Part shown: positions 42,498 to 52,282 of the stretch, one piece after another
How positions within the stretch are numbered: the stretch's first letter is position 1
Layout: each line of letters begins with the position of its first letter
Origin: Diphasiastrum complanatum
Lineage: Eukaryota > Streptophyta > Lycopodiopsida > Lycopodiales > Lycopodiaceae
NCBI GenBank assembly: GCA_029204225.1
Contig: CM055092.1
Coordinates: forward strand, 74,506,460 to 74,570,459
Length of the DNA: 64,000 nucleotides
Direction: 5' to 3'
Made by a program: the position numbers and the translations under genes
The notes under the pieces: model-generated
The model's database searches: none
The model's input: only the letters and a program-made list of their open reading frames with translations
What the model was told of the DNA's origin: nothing

Positions 42498-42760
42498 GTT
42501 CCGTTCTAGATGGTGTTCCAAAATGTGATTTGGGAAATTCCACTAGGGTTTCTCGGAACGTGCAATAATTATTTTTCCCAAAAAAAAAAGATTTTATACT
42601 GTTTTTTTGTTTTCTGTGTAAAAGTGCTGAAAAAAAATAGCGATCCGGAATGAGCGTTCAAAATTGCTATCGCAGTTGATTAAGTTTTTGATTCCAAACG
42701 CTCATTCCGGATCGCTATTTTTTATTAATTTTTGCTATTTTTGAGGATTCTTTATGGAAA
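42498..42760. repeat. MITE piece with a perfect 27-bp inverted repeat
   Basis: The end GTTCCGTTCTAG..GTTTCTCGGAACG (42499-42562) matches the MITE piece at 34740. Farther in, arms 42632-42658 and 42697-42723 are perfect inverse copies (27 bp, containing CGATCCGGAATGAGCG) around a 38-bp loop. Related GTTCCGAAATGTGCC sequence is at about 14510-14530. Confidence 0.75.
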
Positions 42761-42831
42761 ATTCTTTAATTATTTCACACGTGTCGTGGGAGTTGTGGAT
42801 CAGAAGCCCCACGACATGTGGAACTATAACA

Positions 42832-42835
<4 letters not shown>

Positions 42836-42868
<33 letters not shown>

Positions 42869-42955
42869 TGCGAATTGCGAATCGTTGAAATTATGATTTG
42901 CTATAGCAAATCGTTGCATTGAAAAAGGGAGTCTGAGCTTGGAGTCCGCACTATC

Positions 42956-43022
<67 letters not shown>
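42836..43022. repeat. CA, TG and AG tracts
   Basis: (CA)n at 42836-42866 and TG then AG tracts at 42956-43021. Nothing recognisable follows to 43658 apart from a short word shared with copy D (AAATTGGTC.AAAGCACAAGG at 43222 and 37326). Confidence 0.85.
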
Positions 43023-43023
<1 letters not shown>

Positions 43024-43658
43024 GGAGAGTCATGATGGTTTTCTGCATATGAGCATTTGGCGTCAATCTACTCATCTTTTCGGAGGTGGTGCACAATGGG
43101 TAGGGCATTTTGGTTGGTTGGCCTGGTCCATATTAGATTCCATGAGCTGCACTTGTTTAGAATATGCTTTTGTTGTGATTTGCACTATATAAGCAATTAG
43201 AAGCAATCTTCCGAGCATTTAAAATTGGTCCAAAGCACAAGGGCCTAACTGCTCGGAGTTGGACCCGAAACAACTGGAAACCCATTTTATTTTAATCTTG
43301 TCCTTTTTTTGTTTCTATAGGTACCCATATTGCATATATTTAAAAAAAAAGAAAAGGAAATGTTTGCCTTGGAGGGTATAAGATGCCCATTGAGCTCTCA
43401 CTATTGCATGCTTGATTTTGATGTTAGTAGCTACATGCTGCTGGTGTGGCTCCTCTATCTCTTGTGAGTAATTGATCCATAGCTTGGAGGCTAGATCTGT
43501 ACGATCTAGGTTTGGTTGGGTTGCTTTGTCCACAATCCGATTCCCTTGCGATTCTGTGAATCACGAATCTCAGAATTGCGATTTGCGAACCATAATTGTT
43601 TTTTTCCTCGCAGTTTGGATCGTTGTCTGAGGACCGCGATTCGGCAGTGCATCTATGT

Positions 43659-43882
43659 CAGACATGAGGGTCCGAGCCGGACGTGGGCAATTGGTGTCTG
43701 CGTCTGGCGTCCGGACCCGGACTTTCCGACCCCCGGACGCGGGGTTGGGCGCGTCCATTTTTTTTTATTTTATTTTGTATTTTTTTAACCCTAATTAACA
43801 CTAAAATAAAAAGAAAAAGGGTGGACGCATCCACTCGCGGACACGCCCCTGGCGCATCCGCGTCCACCATCCGCTTCCTTAG
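43659..43882 (+). mobile_element. hAT deletion derivative F
   Basis: 224 bp from CAGACATGAGGGTCCGAGCC to CCATCCGCTTCCTTAG with internal GGACGCG words and CCCTAATT. Flanking octamers ATCTATGT (left) and ATATATAT (right) are similar but not identical. Non-coding. Confidence 0.85.
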
Positions 43883-43904
43883 ATATATATATATAGTAGT
43901 AGTC

Positions 43905-44170
43905 CAGGGATGAGGGTCCGGGCCGGAATGGCCGCGTCCGACCCCCAGACGCGGGGTTGGACGCGTCCAATTTTATTTTATTTTATTTATTTTTAACCAA
44001 AAAACCCTAAAAATAATTAAAAAAAATAAAAAACGGACGTGTCCGTACCGCCGTACGCACCCGTGGCTTCAGTTTTTATTTTTAAATTTTTTTTTTGTCT
44101 ATTTTTTTTTTTAAAAATTTAGAAAAAAAAAAAAAACGAGCACGTCCGCGTCCACCGTCCGCTTCCTTAG
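43905..44170 (+). mobile_element. hAT deletion derivative G
   Basis: 266 bp from CAGGGATGAGGGTCCGGGCC to CCGTCCGCTTCCTTAG, in the same orientation as F and 22 bp from it. Its first bases are closest to the Ac-type terminus, suggesting CAGGGATGAG is ancestral to CAGACATGAG. Right flank ATATATAC; left flank TAGTAGTC does not match. Confidence 0.85.
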
Positions 44171-45570
44171 ATATATACATATAAGCCAGAAATTCCTGTT
44201 AAGATTCCAGCCATGGTCCAGGAAACACTGATATAGTCGTTCTTGGAACTATATAAGTTTCCTATTTAAGATATCTTTGCATGATGGATGTTCTATAGTG
44301 GTGCTTGCAGGCTGTTTTGAAAACAATTTAGAAGTTTGATCACAGTTTTTCTTTTACATAGATGTAATGCATATAGATTCCTTTTGAAGATACGTAGCTA
44401 TGCTTTTTTTACGCACTTGTGTGCATGTATTTACTTAAATTATGTGGACAGATATGAGTTAACATGTGGTAAAAGGGTAAGAACTCTCAAGAGTGAAGAT
44501 AGATGTAGTAACACTCAATCTGACAATATATAGCAAACCTTTTATGAGAAGCCAAAGTTTTCATGTATCATTTTCTAAGCCTTTTCTGTATTTTTTTCAG
44601 CCTGATATAAGGTCAAATTTCGAAATATCCTGCATGACATTCCAGAAAGCTAAAAAATTGAAAATATATGGTTCACCTCAATCCTGGATTGGCACATATG
44701 CATACACAATCAAGGTCTCTTATATTCCATGTAAGTGAAACGTTACATTTTTACTTCAAGGGTTACCCGAGATATTGATTTTCGATACACTCCAACTGTT
44801 GCATCAGTTGACGGAAGCGATGAAATATGACATGCCAATGAAAATTCTTCGTATTAGGTATAGCAGACTAACCAAAGCAAGAATAATGTTCAAATGAAAG
44901 TATTGTATTTATCATTTTGTTCACTTGTTTCAAACATTTTACAAGGCACATCATATTGATCATCCACTAGCATTGAGAGCTTCTCATGTTCTATTCTCAG
45001 TTGCAGGTTCTTAGTGAATTTGTTTGGGCATCAAACAACAAGGACATGTGAGAATTTGTAGAAATTGGATAAATGTTCATATAAAGAGTTCAAAAAGAAA
45101 AAATCAGGATGTCAAGGCCTCTCCAGAGGATATTGAATCTAGATGTTTTAAAAAATGAATGTTTATTTGTATTGAATGATAAACAAGAGCTCAACATGCT
45201 TATTTATTCTCAGATCAAAAGTGTCTATCTTTAAGAAAGGCTGGGAGAGATTTAATGTAATCATTTTTGTACTTTTGTACCATTAAATTTTAAAATATCG
45301 AATTAACATAATTGTGTTGTGCATATTAGTGTCTTTTAATGTAGAAGTGGTGGCCGTCACATTCCGTACCTTGCATTTTTTATTTGATATATGCCACAAT
45401 AACAAGTTTTGACACAAAAGATACAATCTAGTTTATTGTTTAATCAATATAGTTTGTTCCAGAATGGTGGAATGTGCATGATGCAATTGCCACTGTTGAA
45501 CCTCTGAAATGATGAATTACAGTTTTCTTAATTAATCCTGTTGAAATTCATTCACGTGTACAATGATTAT
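44171..45570. other. AT-rich stretch; one exon-like piece
   Basis: Mostly no coding signal. At about 44600-44714 an open piece (FEISCMTFQKAKKLKIYGSP) sits between a TTTTTTTCAG acceptor-like site and an AAG/GTCTCT donor-like site. Unrecognised and possibly chance. Confidence 0.3.
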
Positions 45571-45572
45571 CT

Positions 45573-45793
45573 GTTGTAGGAGAATGAAAGGTTCAAATTA
45601 TTCTAATCAATGGGCCCATGTTGTACCTTTTGCGATGTTTGTAAAACTTATAGCTGTAGTTTGTTAAATGCCAATGCACGCTGATCAAAGTTTGATGCAG
45701 AAGAATGAAAGGTTCTAACAATTCTAATTAATGGGCCCATATTGTACCTTTTGTGATTTTTGTAAAACTTCTAGTTGTAGTTTGTTAATTATA
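45573..45793. repeat. Direct repeat, about 95 bp, period about 126 bp
   Basis: GAATGAAAGGTTC.AA, then ATGGGCCCAT.TTGTACC, then TTTGTAAAACTT.TAG, occurs at about 45580-45670 and 45706-45793 with about 10 differences. Confidence 0.85.
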
Positions 45794-45814
45794 TATATGC
45801 CATTAATTCTTGTT

Positions 45815-46148
45815 GATGCACGGCGTTTCTAGAAACGTGTTCAGAAACGCGTTTCTCGTTTGGGAATGCGTCTCTCAGAAACTTTTTTTTGAATTTTTTT
45901 TTTTTGATGTTTGTGGGCAATATGGGTATCAAATTAAAGCTCTAATCAAGGGCATTGCATTTATGTAGGTTGCCGAGTGTTTTGGTTACAATGTGGTCCA
46001 GTTTAGGTGCAGCAATCCTTGTTGGATTCTGTCAATCCCTATGAAATTTTAACGACGTATTTCTGATTTTTTTTTCCAGCGATTCTGGATCCAGAAACGT
46101 GTTTCTAGAAACGTTTTTCTCCAGCAACGCGTTTCTGGGCAACTATGA
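45815..46148. mobile_element. Second MITE of the 9775-10469 family
   Basis: It shares GTTGATGCAC at the left, GGGCAATATGGGTATCA, AGCTCTAATCAAG and TTGG.TTCTGTCAA inside, and GGGCAACTATG at the right end. GCGTTTCT/AGAAACG words flank both ends. It lacks the G/C-rich core of the first copy. The TSD is unclear; the right flank is ATATATAT. Confidence 0.75.
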
Positions 46149-46149
46149 T

Positions 46150-46739
46150 ATATATTTTCGAACTAGTTGGAGACTAGTAGTTGGTTGACAACTTATTGTT
46201 ATTCCTTCCAAGAAGTTATGTATGATATGTTGTTCTCATCCAAAAAGTCAACTCTATTTGATCATCTAACACAACCTTGAATGCAGATCCTCATAACTTT
46301 GATCTTTATGTATATGTTGATGTTATCTTCTTCCAAGAGCACAACATCAATGACATAGCAATGTTGTGGACTAAAATATTTGAATCATTTGAATGTTAAA
46401 CACAATTGCATTAATAAGAAGGGACTACCACAGTTTAGGTGTTGTAGTGCTTTCACAATCTTCTACAACCTGCAAATTTACTATCTTGCAAAATCCCTTT
46501 GATCAGCTTTCTCAATCACATGTCTGGATAGTCTATAATAATTGGTTTGCAACTTCTCCTACATAGTGATTTTGACACTCGGTTTCTCTCCTTGAAAGAA
46601 GTCTCGATTTTCAATAATAACCACTAAATTGTTTTGTAGCATTCTTGCAAGCTAACATTGCCACAGTTTTGCCTCTTTGAAAGAAGCTCACAATCTTAAT
46701 GATCAATGACTACCGCTATGAGAAGAAAGTATTCCTTTT
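46150..46739. other. Stretch without recognisable genes
   Basis: AT-rich, with only short frames. Words such as TTGAAAGAAG.CTC repeat near 46590 and 46675. Nothing assignable. Confidence 0.5.
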
Positions 46740-47160
46740 AAGAAATGTCTTTGGATTTACCTCCTGAAAATCCTTCAGATGAGGACTCACCTGAGGGTAG
46801 AGTATTAGGCAATAATTTGCTGATACTTTGCTTGAGCGTCTACTGAAGGGCTACCTCCTCCCTAGCGTGTAGAGCGTCATATAGAGTTCCTTCCAAATAT
46901 ACTCCTATATCATTGTTTCTTTATAGGTTTAGCTTTAAGGAAGATGATGAGATAGTCATACAACTTCAAGAGTATCTTAGGATGGGTCACATTAGACCTA
47001 GTAAGTGCCCTTGGAGTTTACCAATCCTTTTAGTTAGCAAAAAAGACGGAGGCACTATGTGGACTTTAAAAGGATGAATAAGATGACTATAAAAAATAGA
47101 TATACCTTACCTAGGATGGATGATCTAATGGTCAGGACATTGATTACTATCCATCATGAC
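46740..47160 (+). pseudogene. gypsy reverse-transcriptase N-terminal fragment
   Basis: IQLQEYLRMGHIRPSKCPW, then LPILLVSKKDGG, then KRMNKMTIKNRYTLPRMDDL (with one frame change near 47055) is the start of a gypsy RT up to the LPR.DDL box. It stops there; the palm with YxDD is absent. It is upstream of and unrelated to the antisense frames that follow. Confidence 0.75.
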
Positions 47161-47164
47161 AAGA

Positions 47165-47900
47165 AAAGCCAGCACATTAGCTAGACGATTAATTTTCATT
47201 TTTGACTTCAAGTTGTGAACATGAAGCTCATGTGGCTCCCTTATCTCTAGCGGTAAAATACCAGTTGATGATTCTAGTGGAGGACGATGGATTTTTCTAA
47301 TTGATATCTCCATTGTTCTAATATCAACAAGTTTGTGTTTTCTAATTTGGTCTCTCATTATATTTTGTTGGGCATTTCAATTTCATTGCCATCTAAAGGT
47401 AATGGCTCGGGAGTATCTTCCTCTGGGTCTATTTTTGATTCAACCAATTGTTTTCCCTTTGAAACTAGTCATACTTTAATCTTTTGTGGAGAAGGTACTT
47501 CAGATCCAAATATTTTTGCAATAACAATGGAAACACCTTTGGTAGAAGCATGGTTAGAAACATCTTTTGACAAAACAAAATTTGATGCGGATGCATGCTT
47601 GCTTCCAAACAAATAACTACACAATGTACGAATCAAATTTCCACTCTCAAAGTACTCCCTCATGTCATTTTGTAAATAAGATGGAGTTATGCGTTGAACT
47701 ACACACAAGATTTCACTGACACTAAATAATCTAGTTTGTCCTTTGTTTTCAGTTCTAAAAACCACAATATTTGAATCATCCTCATCATAATACAAATCCT
47801 TGACTTCTCCTAAAGTCCTTGACTCTTTAAAGGAGTCAACCCCCTTCAATTTAGACATAGTTAGAATTAACCTATCAGTTGATGACAAGAAAATGTACCA
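47165..47900 (-). pseudogene. Coding-like minus-strand segment, family unknown
   Basis: The frame 47888-47469 (139 residues; KLKGVDSFKESRTLGEVKDL, RLFSVSEILCVVQRITPSYL, YFESGNLIRTLCSYLFGSKH) is open and protein-like. It continues past a stop as KQLVESKIDPEEDTPEPLPL and, with frame changes, to about 47165. No motif that I recognise. It abuts a gypsy fragment, so it may be captured host sequence or part of an unclassified element. Confidence 0.4.
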
Positions 47901-48684
47901 AGAAAAGTTTGTAAATGAATAACTTGCTACTCATTATGTTGTAGGATCCGTATTTAAGTCCTTACGGCCTTCATTCATGGTTCTAGGTTTTTTCCTTATA
48001 GTACTTTCTTCTAAGTTGATTTTTGGCACAGACATGCGCATTGTAAGCTTCCTGCTGGAAATAACATTTGATTCCATTATGCAATATACAAGTTAAATTA
48101 AAAAACAACTATGTTGCTATAAAAAAACATATTTTTCAATGTGAATATGAGATTTTGAAACAAAATTAGTAATTTATGATACAAAACATCGATAAATTAA
48201 TAAAAAAAACACTTGATAACTTTAAAAGTTTCAATTGATAAAATTACTACTTTTAAGCTAAAAATTTATTAATAAGAACATAGAAGATCTATTTTACAAT
48301 ATTTTAACTCGATCTATCAGCTAAAACTCTCAAAATATCCATGTCTCCCCAATAATTGGCTCATTAATCAATTTATCTAGGGTACAAATCTTGGAATTAA
48401 ATCTCACTACCGTAACACTATTCACAACCTCAAAAAGTACAATGTCTAGGTACATCAAAACAACATATTATCTATGTAAGAGTGTTACACTTCACAAACG
48501 GAACATAATATAATAAAATTATGTATGAAAAACCCTAGCTTGTGTTTGAAAAGAGTAATAATCAGTTTCATAAAACTTTGGCCCACGGTTCAAAAGATGA
48601 AGAGAGAGCTATCGAACTCTTTGAAGCAAAGAGTAAGCAACTTAGAAAGGGCCTTTATAAAGAAAATTATTACAAAGAAACATT
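47901..48684. other. AT-rich stretch; no recognisable gene
   Basis: High A/T content. A 62-residue frame at 48542-48730 (HGSKDEERAIELFEAKSKQL) is open but runs into the repeat at 48685 and has no known match. Confidence 0.5.
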
Positions 48685-49390
48685 GAACCTGGGATTCGAT
48701 CCCTGGGATCGACCTATGAGTTCATTCTAAAGAAAACATGCCTGTGAACCTAGGGATCAATCCCACAGATCGAATCCCAGGTTCAAAGCCTTGAAATTTT
48801 GCTGTTGAACTCTGTGGTCGATCCCACAGATCGATTTCAAAGTTCATGAAGAGGGGTTTTTCCCCTGGCGTGGCCATAGAAAAAATTTCTACGCTGTTTT
48901 GTGGATTCTTTGGCAGAGAATGATTAAATCCAGGGATTGAAGACAGCCCATCACTGACAGACCCGTGCTGCCATCGCTGACAGACTTCTAACCTACTGAT
49001 ACGTGCGCTAGCCTCCATTGACAAAGATTGCAGCAGGTGACACCTACACTGATCTACGCTAACAGAGGTAGATGCAGCTGACAGGGTGAAGGTTTTGTGT
49101 ACGTGCCAGTACATTTATCTAATGAGCTGAGTTTGATTCTGGTTGTTAATGATTTCATAGCAACCAAAACTTATGGAAAATGCAATGTATGATCAGAACA
49201 TTTGAAGAGGAAGTTGGATGAACACTGGGATTGATCCCAGGGTTCATCCTCTGTTTTTTAGAATAATTTTTAAGTTGCCCTGCTTACCAGTTGTATTAGT
49301 TACTTCAAAACCTGGAGTGTGGGCTTTGAAAAATTTTGTTGCTTGAGGATGAGCCTCATGTTGGATCTCGAGGATCGACCCTAAGGTTCA
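48685..49390. repeat. Five dispersed 27-40-bp quasi-palindromes of the GAAC...GTTC type
   Basis: Units lie at 48685-48724, 48746-48785, 48807-48846, 49220-49246 and 49351-49390. Each starts GAAC/GAGC, carries one or two GGGATCGA/TCGATCCC-like cores, and ends GTTCA. The first three are exactly 61 bp apart. Confidence 0.75.
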
Positions 49391-49459
49391 TTCCATCTTT
49401 TAATACAGTTTGTCACAAGAAAGAGGACATTCTTGGGGAAGAGATGTTTTACAAAAGTT

Positions 49460-49945
49460 TCAAATGTAAGTGGAAACTATAAAAGCATCAAATGGAGAAC
49501 TTGAATCCATTGTGGTACATTGGTTTCGAAGAGAACATCCTAATCCATTTAATGGAAAGTATATTCCAGAAATGGTGGCCAATGTATTGGAAAAAAAAAC
49601 CGAAAGGGAGCCAAAAATCAACCGCACACAAGTGTACTTGTTCATGATGAAGTTGATATTCTTGTGTTTGATTTTCAACAAACTAAATCGGGCCGCATTA
49701 GAAAGACGACAAAAGATATTATCAAAGCATGACTTCCAACCAAAGTCTACCCTAACGAGACTGGAGCGTCCTCTAGAAGGACACGTAAACAAATTGAATC
49801 TAAGCTCGGATTGCATAGAGATGAGGATGATGTTCTTGTGGATAGTGCCGAAGAGGATGGCTCATCTACATCCCCATCACCTACATATTCTAATAATGAT
49901 GTTGAGTCTGGAGGTGTTGATACCGATGATGATGCATTTTAGGCA
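49460..49945 (+). pseudogene. Unknown gene family, copy 2 (decayed)
   Basis: The first frame reads VETIKASNGELESIVVHWF, then HPNPFNGKYIPEMVANVLEK (49467-49595). After a one-base change the parallel frame continues EVDILVFDFQQTKSGRIRKT, SRRTRKQIESKLGLHRDEDD and ends SPTYSNNDVESGGVDTDDDAF with a stop near 49942. The acidic end and the D..IL.FDF..T motif match copy 1 at 41474-42290. Function unknown. Confidence 0.45.
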
Positions 49946-49949
49946 CTAA

Positions 49950-50419
49950 ATATTAGCTCAATTGTCATGGTATTTAAGTTTTTTTTGTTTTCACAAATTT
50001 GCAATTTTATTTGGAGTAGATCATTTTATTGAGATTTGTATCATGCAATTATTAGTCTATTTGGGAAGAATGTAAAAATATTGCAATTTCTAGAATGAAT
50101 TGATGAATAGATATTGTTGCAAATTAGAGATGGTCTTTTTTTTTAAGGATTTTAAAATTTTGTTTGAAAATTTGGAGAGTTTTATCCTCCTATTGGCCAA
50201 ATTGTTTTTCTCTTTATCTTGTGTTCCCATGTTTTAAAAAATATACAAAAAAATTGGCATTTTTAAGTGGAATATAGGGAATATGCCAAATACTTCTTGT
50301 TTGCACGAAATATTACCTAGTTCATATGCAACAGTGTTTATTATCACCAAGGTGAACATATCGCTTGGTACTGTAAGGCGTATATAGGACTCGAAACAAC
50401 CGATATGGCTGGTCATATG
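49950..50419. other. AT-rich stretch without genes
   Basis: Long T/A-rich sequence with no coding signal, up to the copia remnant on the minus strand. Confidence 0.6.
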
Positions 50420-51618
50420 CTATGTGGCACCTGAATCAAGAAACCAAGAGCTGTCGTTGGATGCTTCTTGATGGTTTGTCATGAAGGCATCATGATCTGA
50501 TTCTTGAGTAGGTTGTGGAGCTTCTGCAGCTGCATTTGCCACTTGATTCGACTGTTCTTTGTTGCTATTCTTTGCTTGCAGTATCCGACAGTCTTGGATC
50601 TCGTGGTTGGAACGCTTGTAGTATCTGCAGAACAACTTCTTCTTTGTCGGCTGATTCGACTGTTCGTGATGATGTGTCGGTCTCTGATATTTCTTTGATG
50701 ACTTCGGGCCTTTCTTCTTCTGTTTAGTCGAGCCTTTGTTGGTGTATAGGGCGTGAGAGTCAACAGTCGAGGAACTGGAGGCTTTGTTCCTTCGAGAGTC
50801 TTCCTGCAACAACATTGTGAGGACTCTTGAAAGAGTCAGTTCGGGGTGTGTCATGATGATCAACATGAAAGAGGGTGTGAGAAACAAAAATAGGTCGAAA
50901 AGAAAACGAACACGAAAAGAAGCAAACTCGAAACTCGAACGAGAAACGAACTTGAATGGAAAGTGTTCGTGCGCAGCGGAATGAGCTATATTACTCTTTC
51001 CCTAAACATGACTACGCCTATCAGAAACAAACAAAACGTTAGTGATAGAAATCACGGTCGATCTGATTACGTAGCCAAACATTAAGCAACAAAATATCAG
51101 AAGGATAATTTGTTGCGAACAACTAGACAAATTATTAGTCGCAAATGATTCATGAAGAGCTAGACTGATAATCAGTCGCGAAAGACAAGACTAAATATCA
51201 GTTGCGAACAACTAGACTAATAATAATTCGCTAAAAAACAGATTACTAGATTGAGCAGTAAGAGAGTCAGACAGAATGTAGAAAAGCATAACAATATTGA
51301 CACAAATCTGAACGCAGAACGAGACAGAGCTTTTATCAGATTAAGTATAGCAAAATATACATGTCAATAATGTTGTGGAGCACAAGACAATAGCGGACGA
51401 AACCGCGTGCTCTACAAAGCTAATTCAATCTGTAAAAAGGTATGAACCTGTTACTGACAATACAAAAGAATCAATGCACAAGGCATCTACTTTGTCTATC
51501 TCTGAAACTTATCAGGCTATAGAAATAGCTCTGACATAAAACCACTTGAGAAATCATATGAATTTTGATATTAAAGCTCTAAATAATCAGAGAATAGTAA
51601 CCTGTCGCTCTGATACCA
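50420..51618 (-). pseudogene. copia gag/protease start, leader and primer-binding site
   Basis: Minus strand. The primer-binding site TGGTATCAGAGC is at 51618-51607. A leader (51600-50890) holds TTCGCGAC-type repeats (51040-51250) and a partial copy of the adjacent LTR (51250-51505). The gag C-terminus follows: ELTLSRVLTMLLQEDSRRN, a knuckle FCRYYKRSNHEIQDC with Tyr at the second Cys, and finally DSSWFLDSGAT, the protease box, at 50420. The rest of pol is missing to the left. Confidence 0.8.
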
Positions 51619-52282
51619 TGCTGGGAAAATTGGTGAGAAGTTCATAGCAATCAGAAGGTCAGACAGAGAGCGGAAAGCATTGCAAATACTGACAGAACAT
51701 GAACACAGAACTAGACAACACTTTATTCAGATTGATTGTAACGAAATACAAGTCAGTGATGCAGGTGAGCACAATACAATAACGGGCGAAATCATGTGCT
51801 CACAAAGCTAACTACAAACTATAAAAGCTATGAGCTTGTTACTGACGATCTGTCTGAAGAGGAGAATCAATGCATGAAAGCATCTACTGTGTCTGTCTCA
51901 TCGGATTCAATAATCCGTGTTCTTGATCATTGATCAATCGCATGCATGTTCAATGATCTATATGCTATTTACATTTATGCATTTTGAGTGCAAGAGGTGG
52001 TGTGGAGCCGTTGCGCCATCAAGAAGAAGATCGTGGCATGATGTCATTGTCAAGTTGGTTGCGCAGTATAGAGGATGAGTGTGAGGAGGTCGATAAGTCG
52101 GGCTTTCCCGATATGTCGTCCAGGTTGGGTCTACCCAATAGTTCATCCAACTTCGATATGTAGGCCATCTTCACTTACTCGTCTTTAGTAGTTGAGCTGC
52201 GCGGCAATGCAAGTAAATATGCAGCACTGAATGGAACTAGATTAACGTGAGATTTAGGAGAGTAGAGGAGATAAATCCAACA
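51619..52282 (-). repeat. copia LTR (664 bp)
   Basis: It lies directly next to the primer-binding site. On the minus strand it runs from TGTTGGATTTATCTCC (52282) to TTTTCCCAGCA (51619). The right boundary is inferred from the TG...CA ends. No target duplication could be checked because the other end is missing. Confidence 0.65.

Noticed and set aside
48685-48785. tRNA gene (GATTCGATCCC resembles a T-loop/B box)
   Set aside because: No A box, anticodon arm or acceptor stem can be formed; the word is part of a repeated quasi-palindrome.
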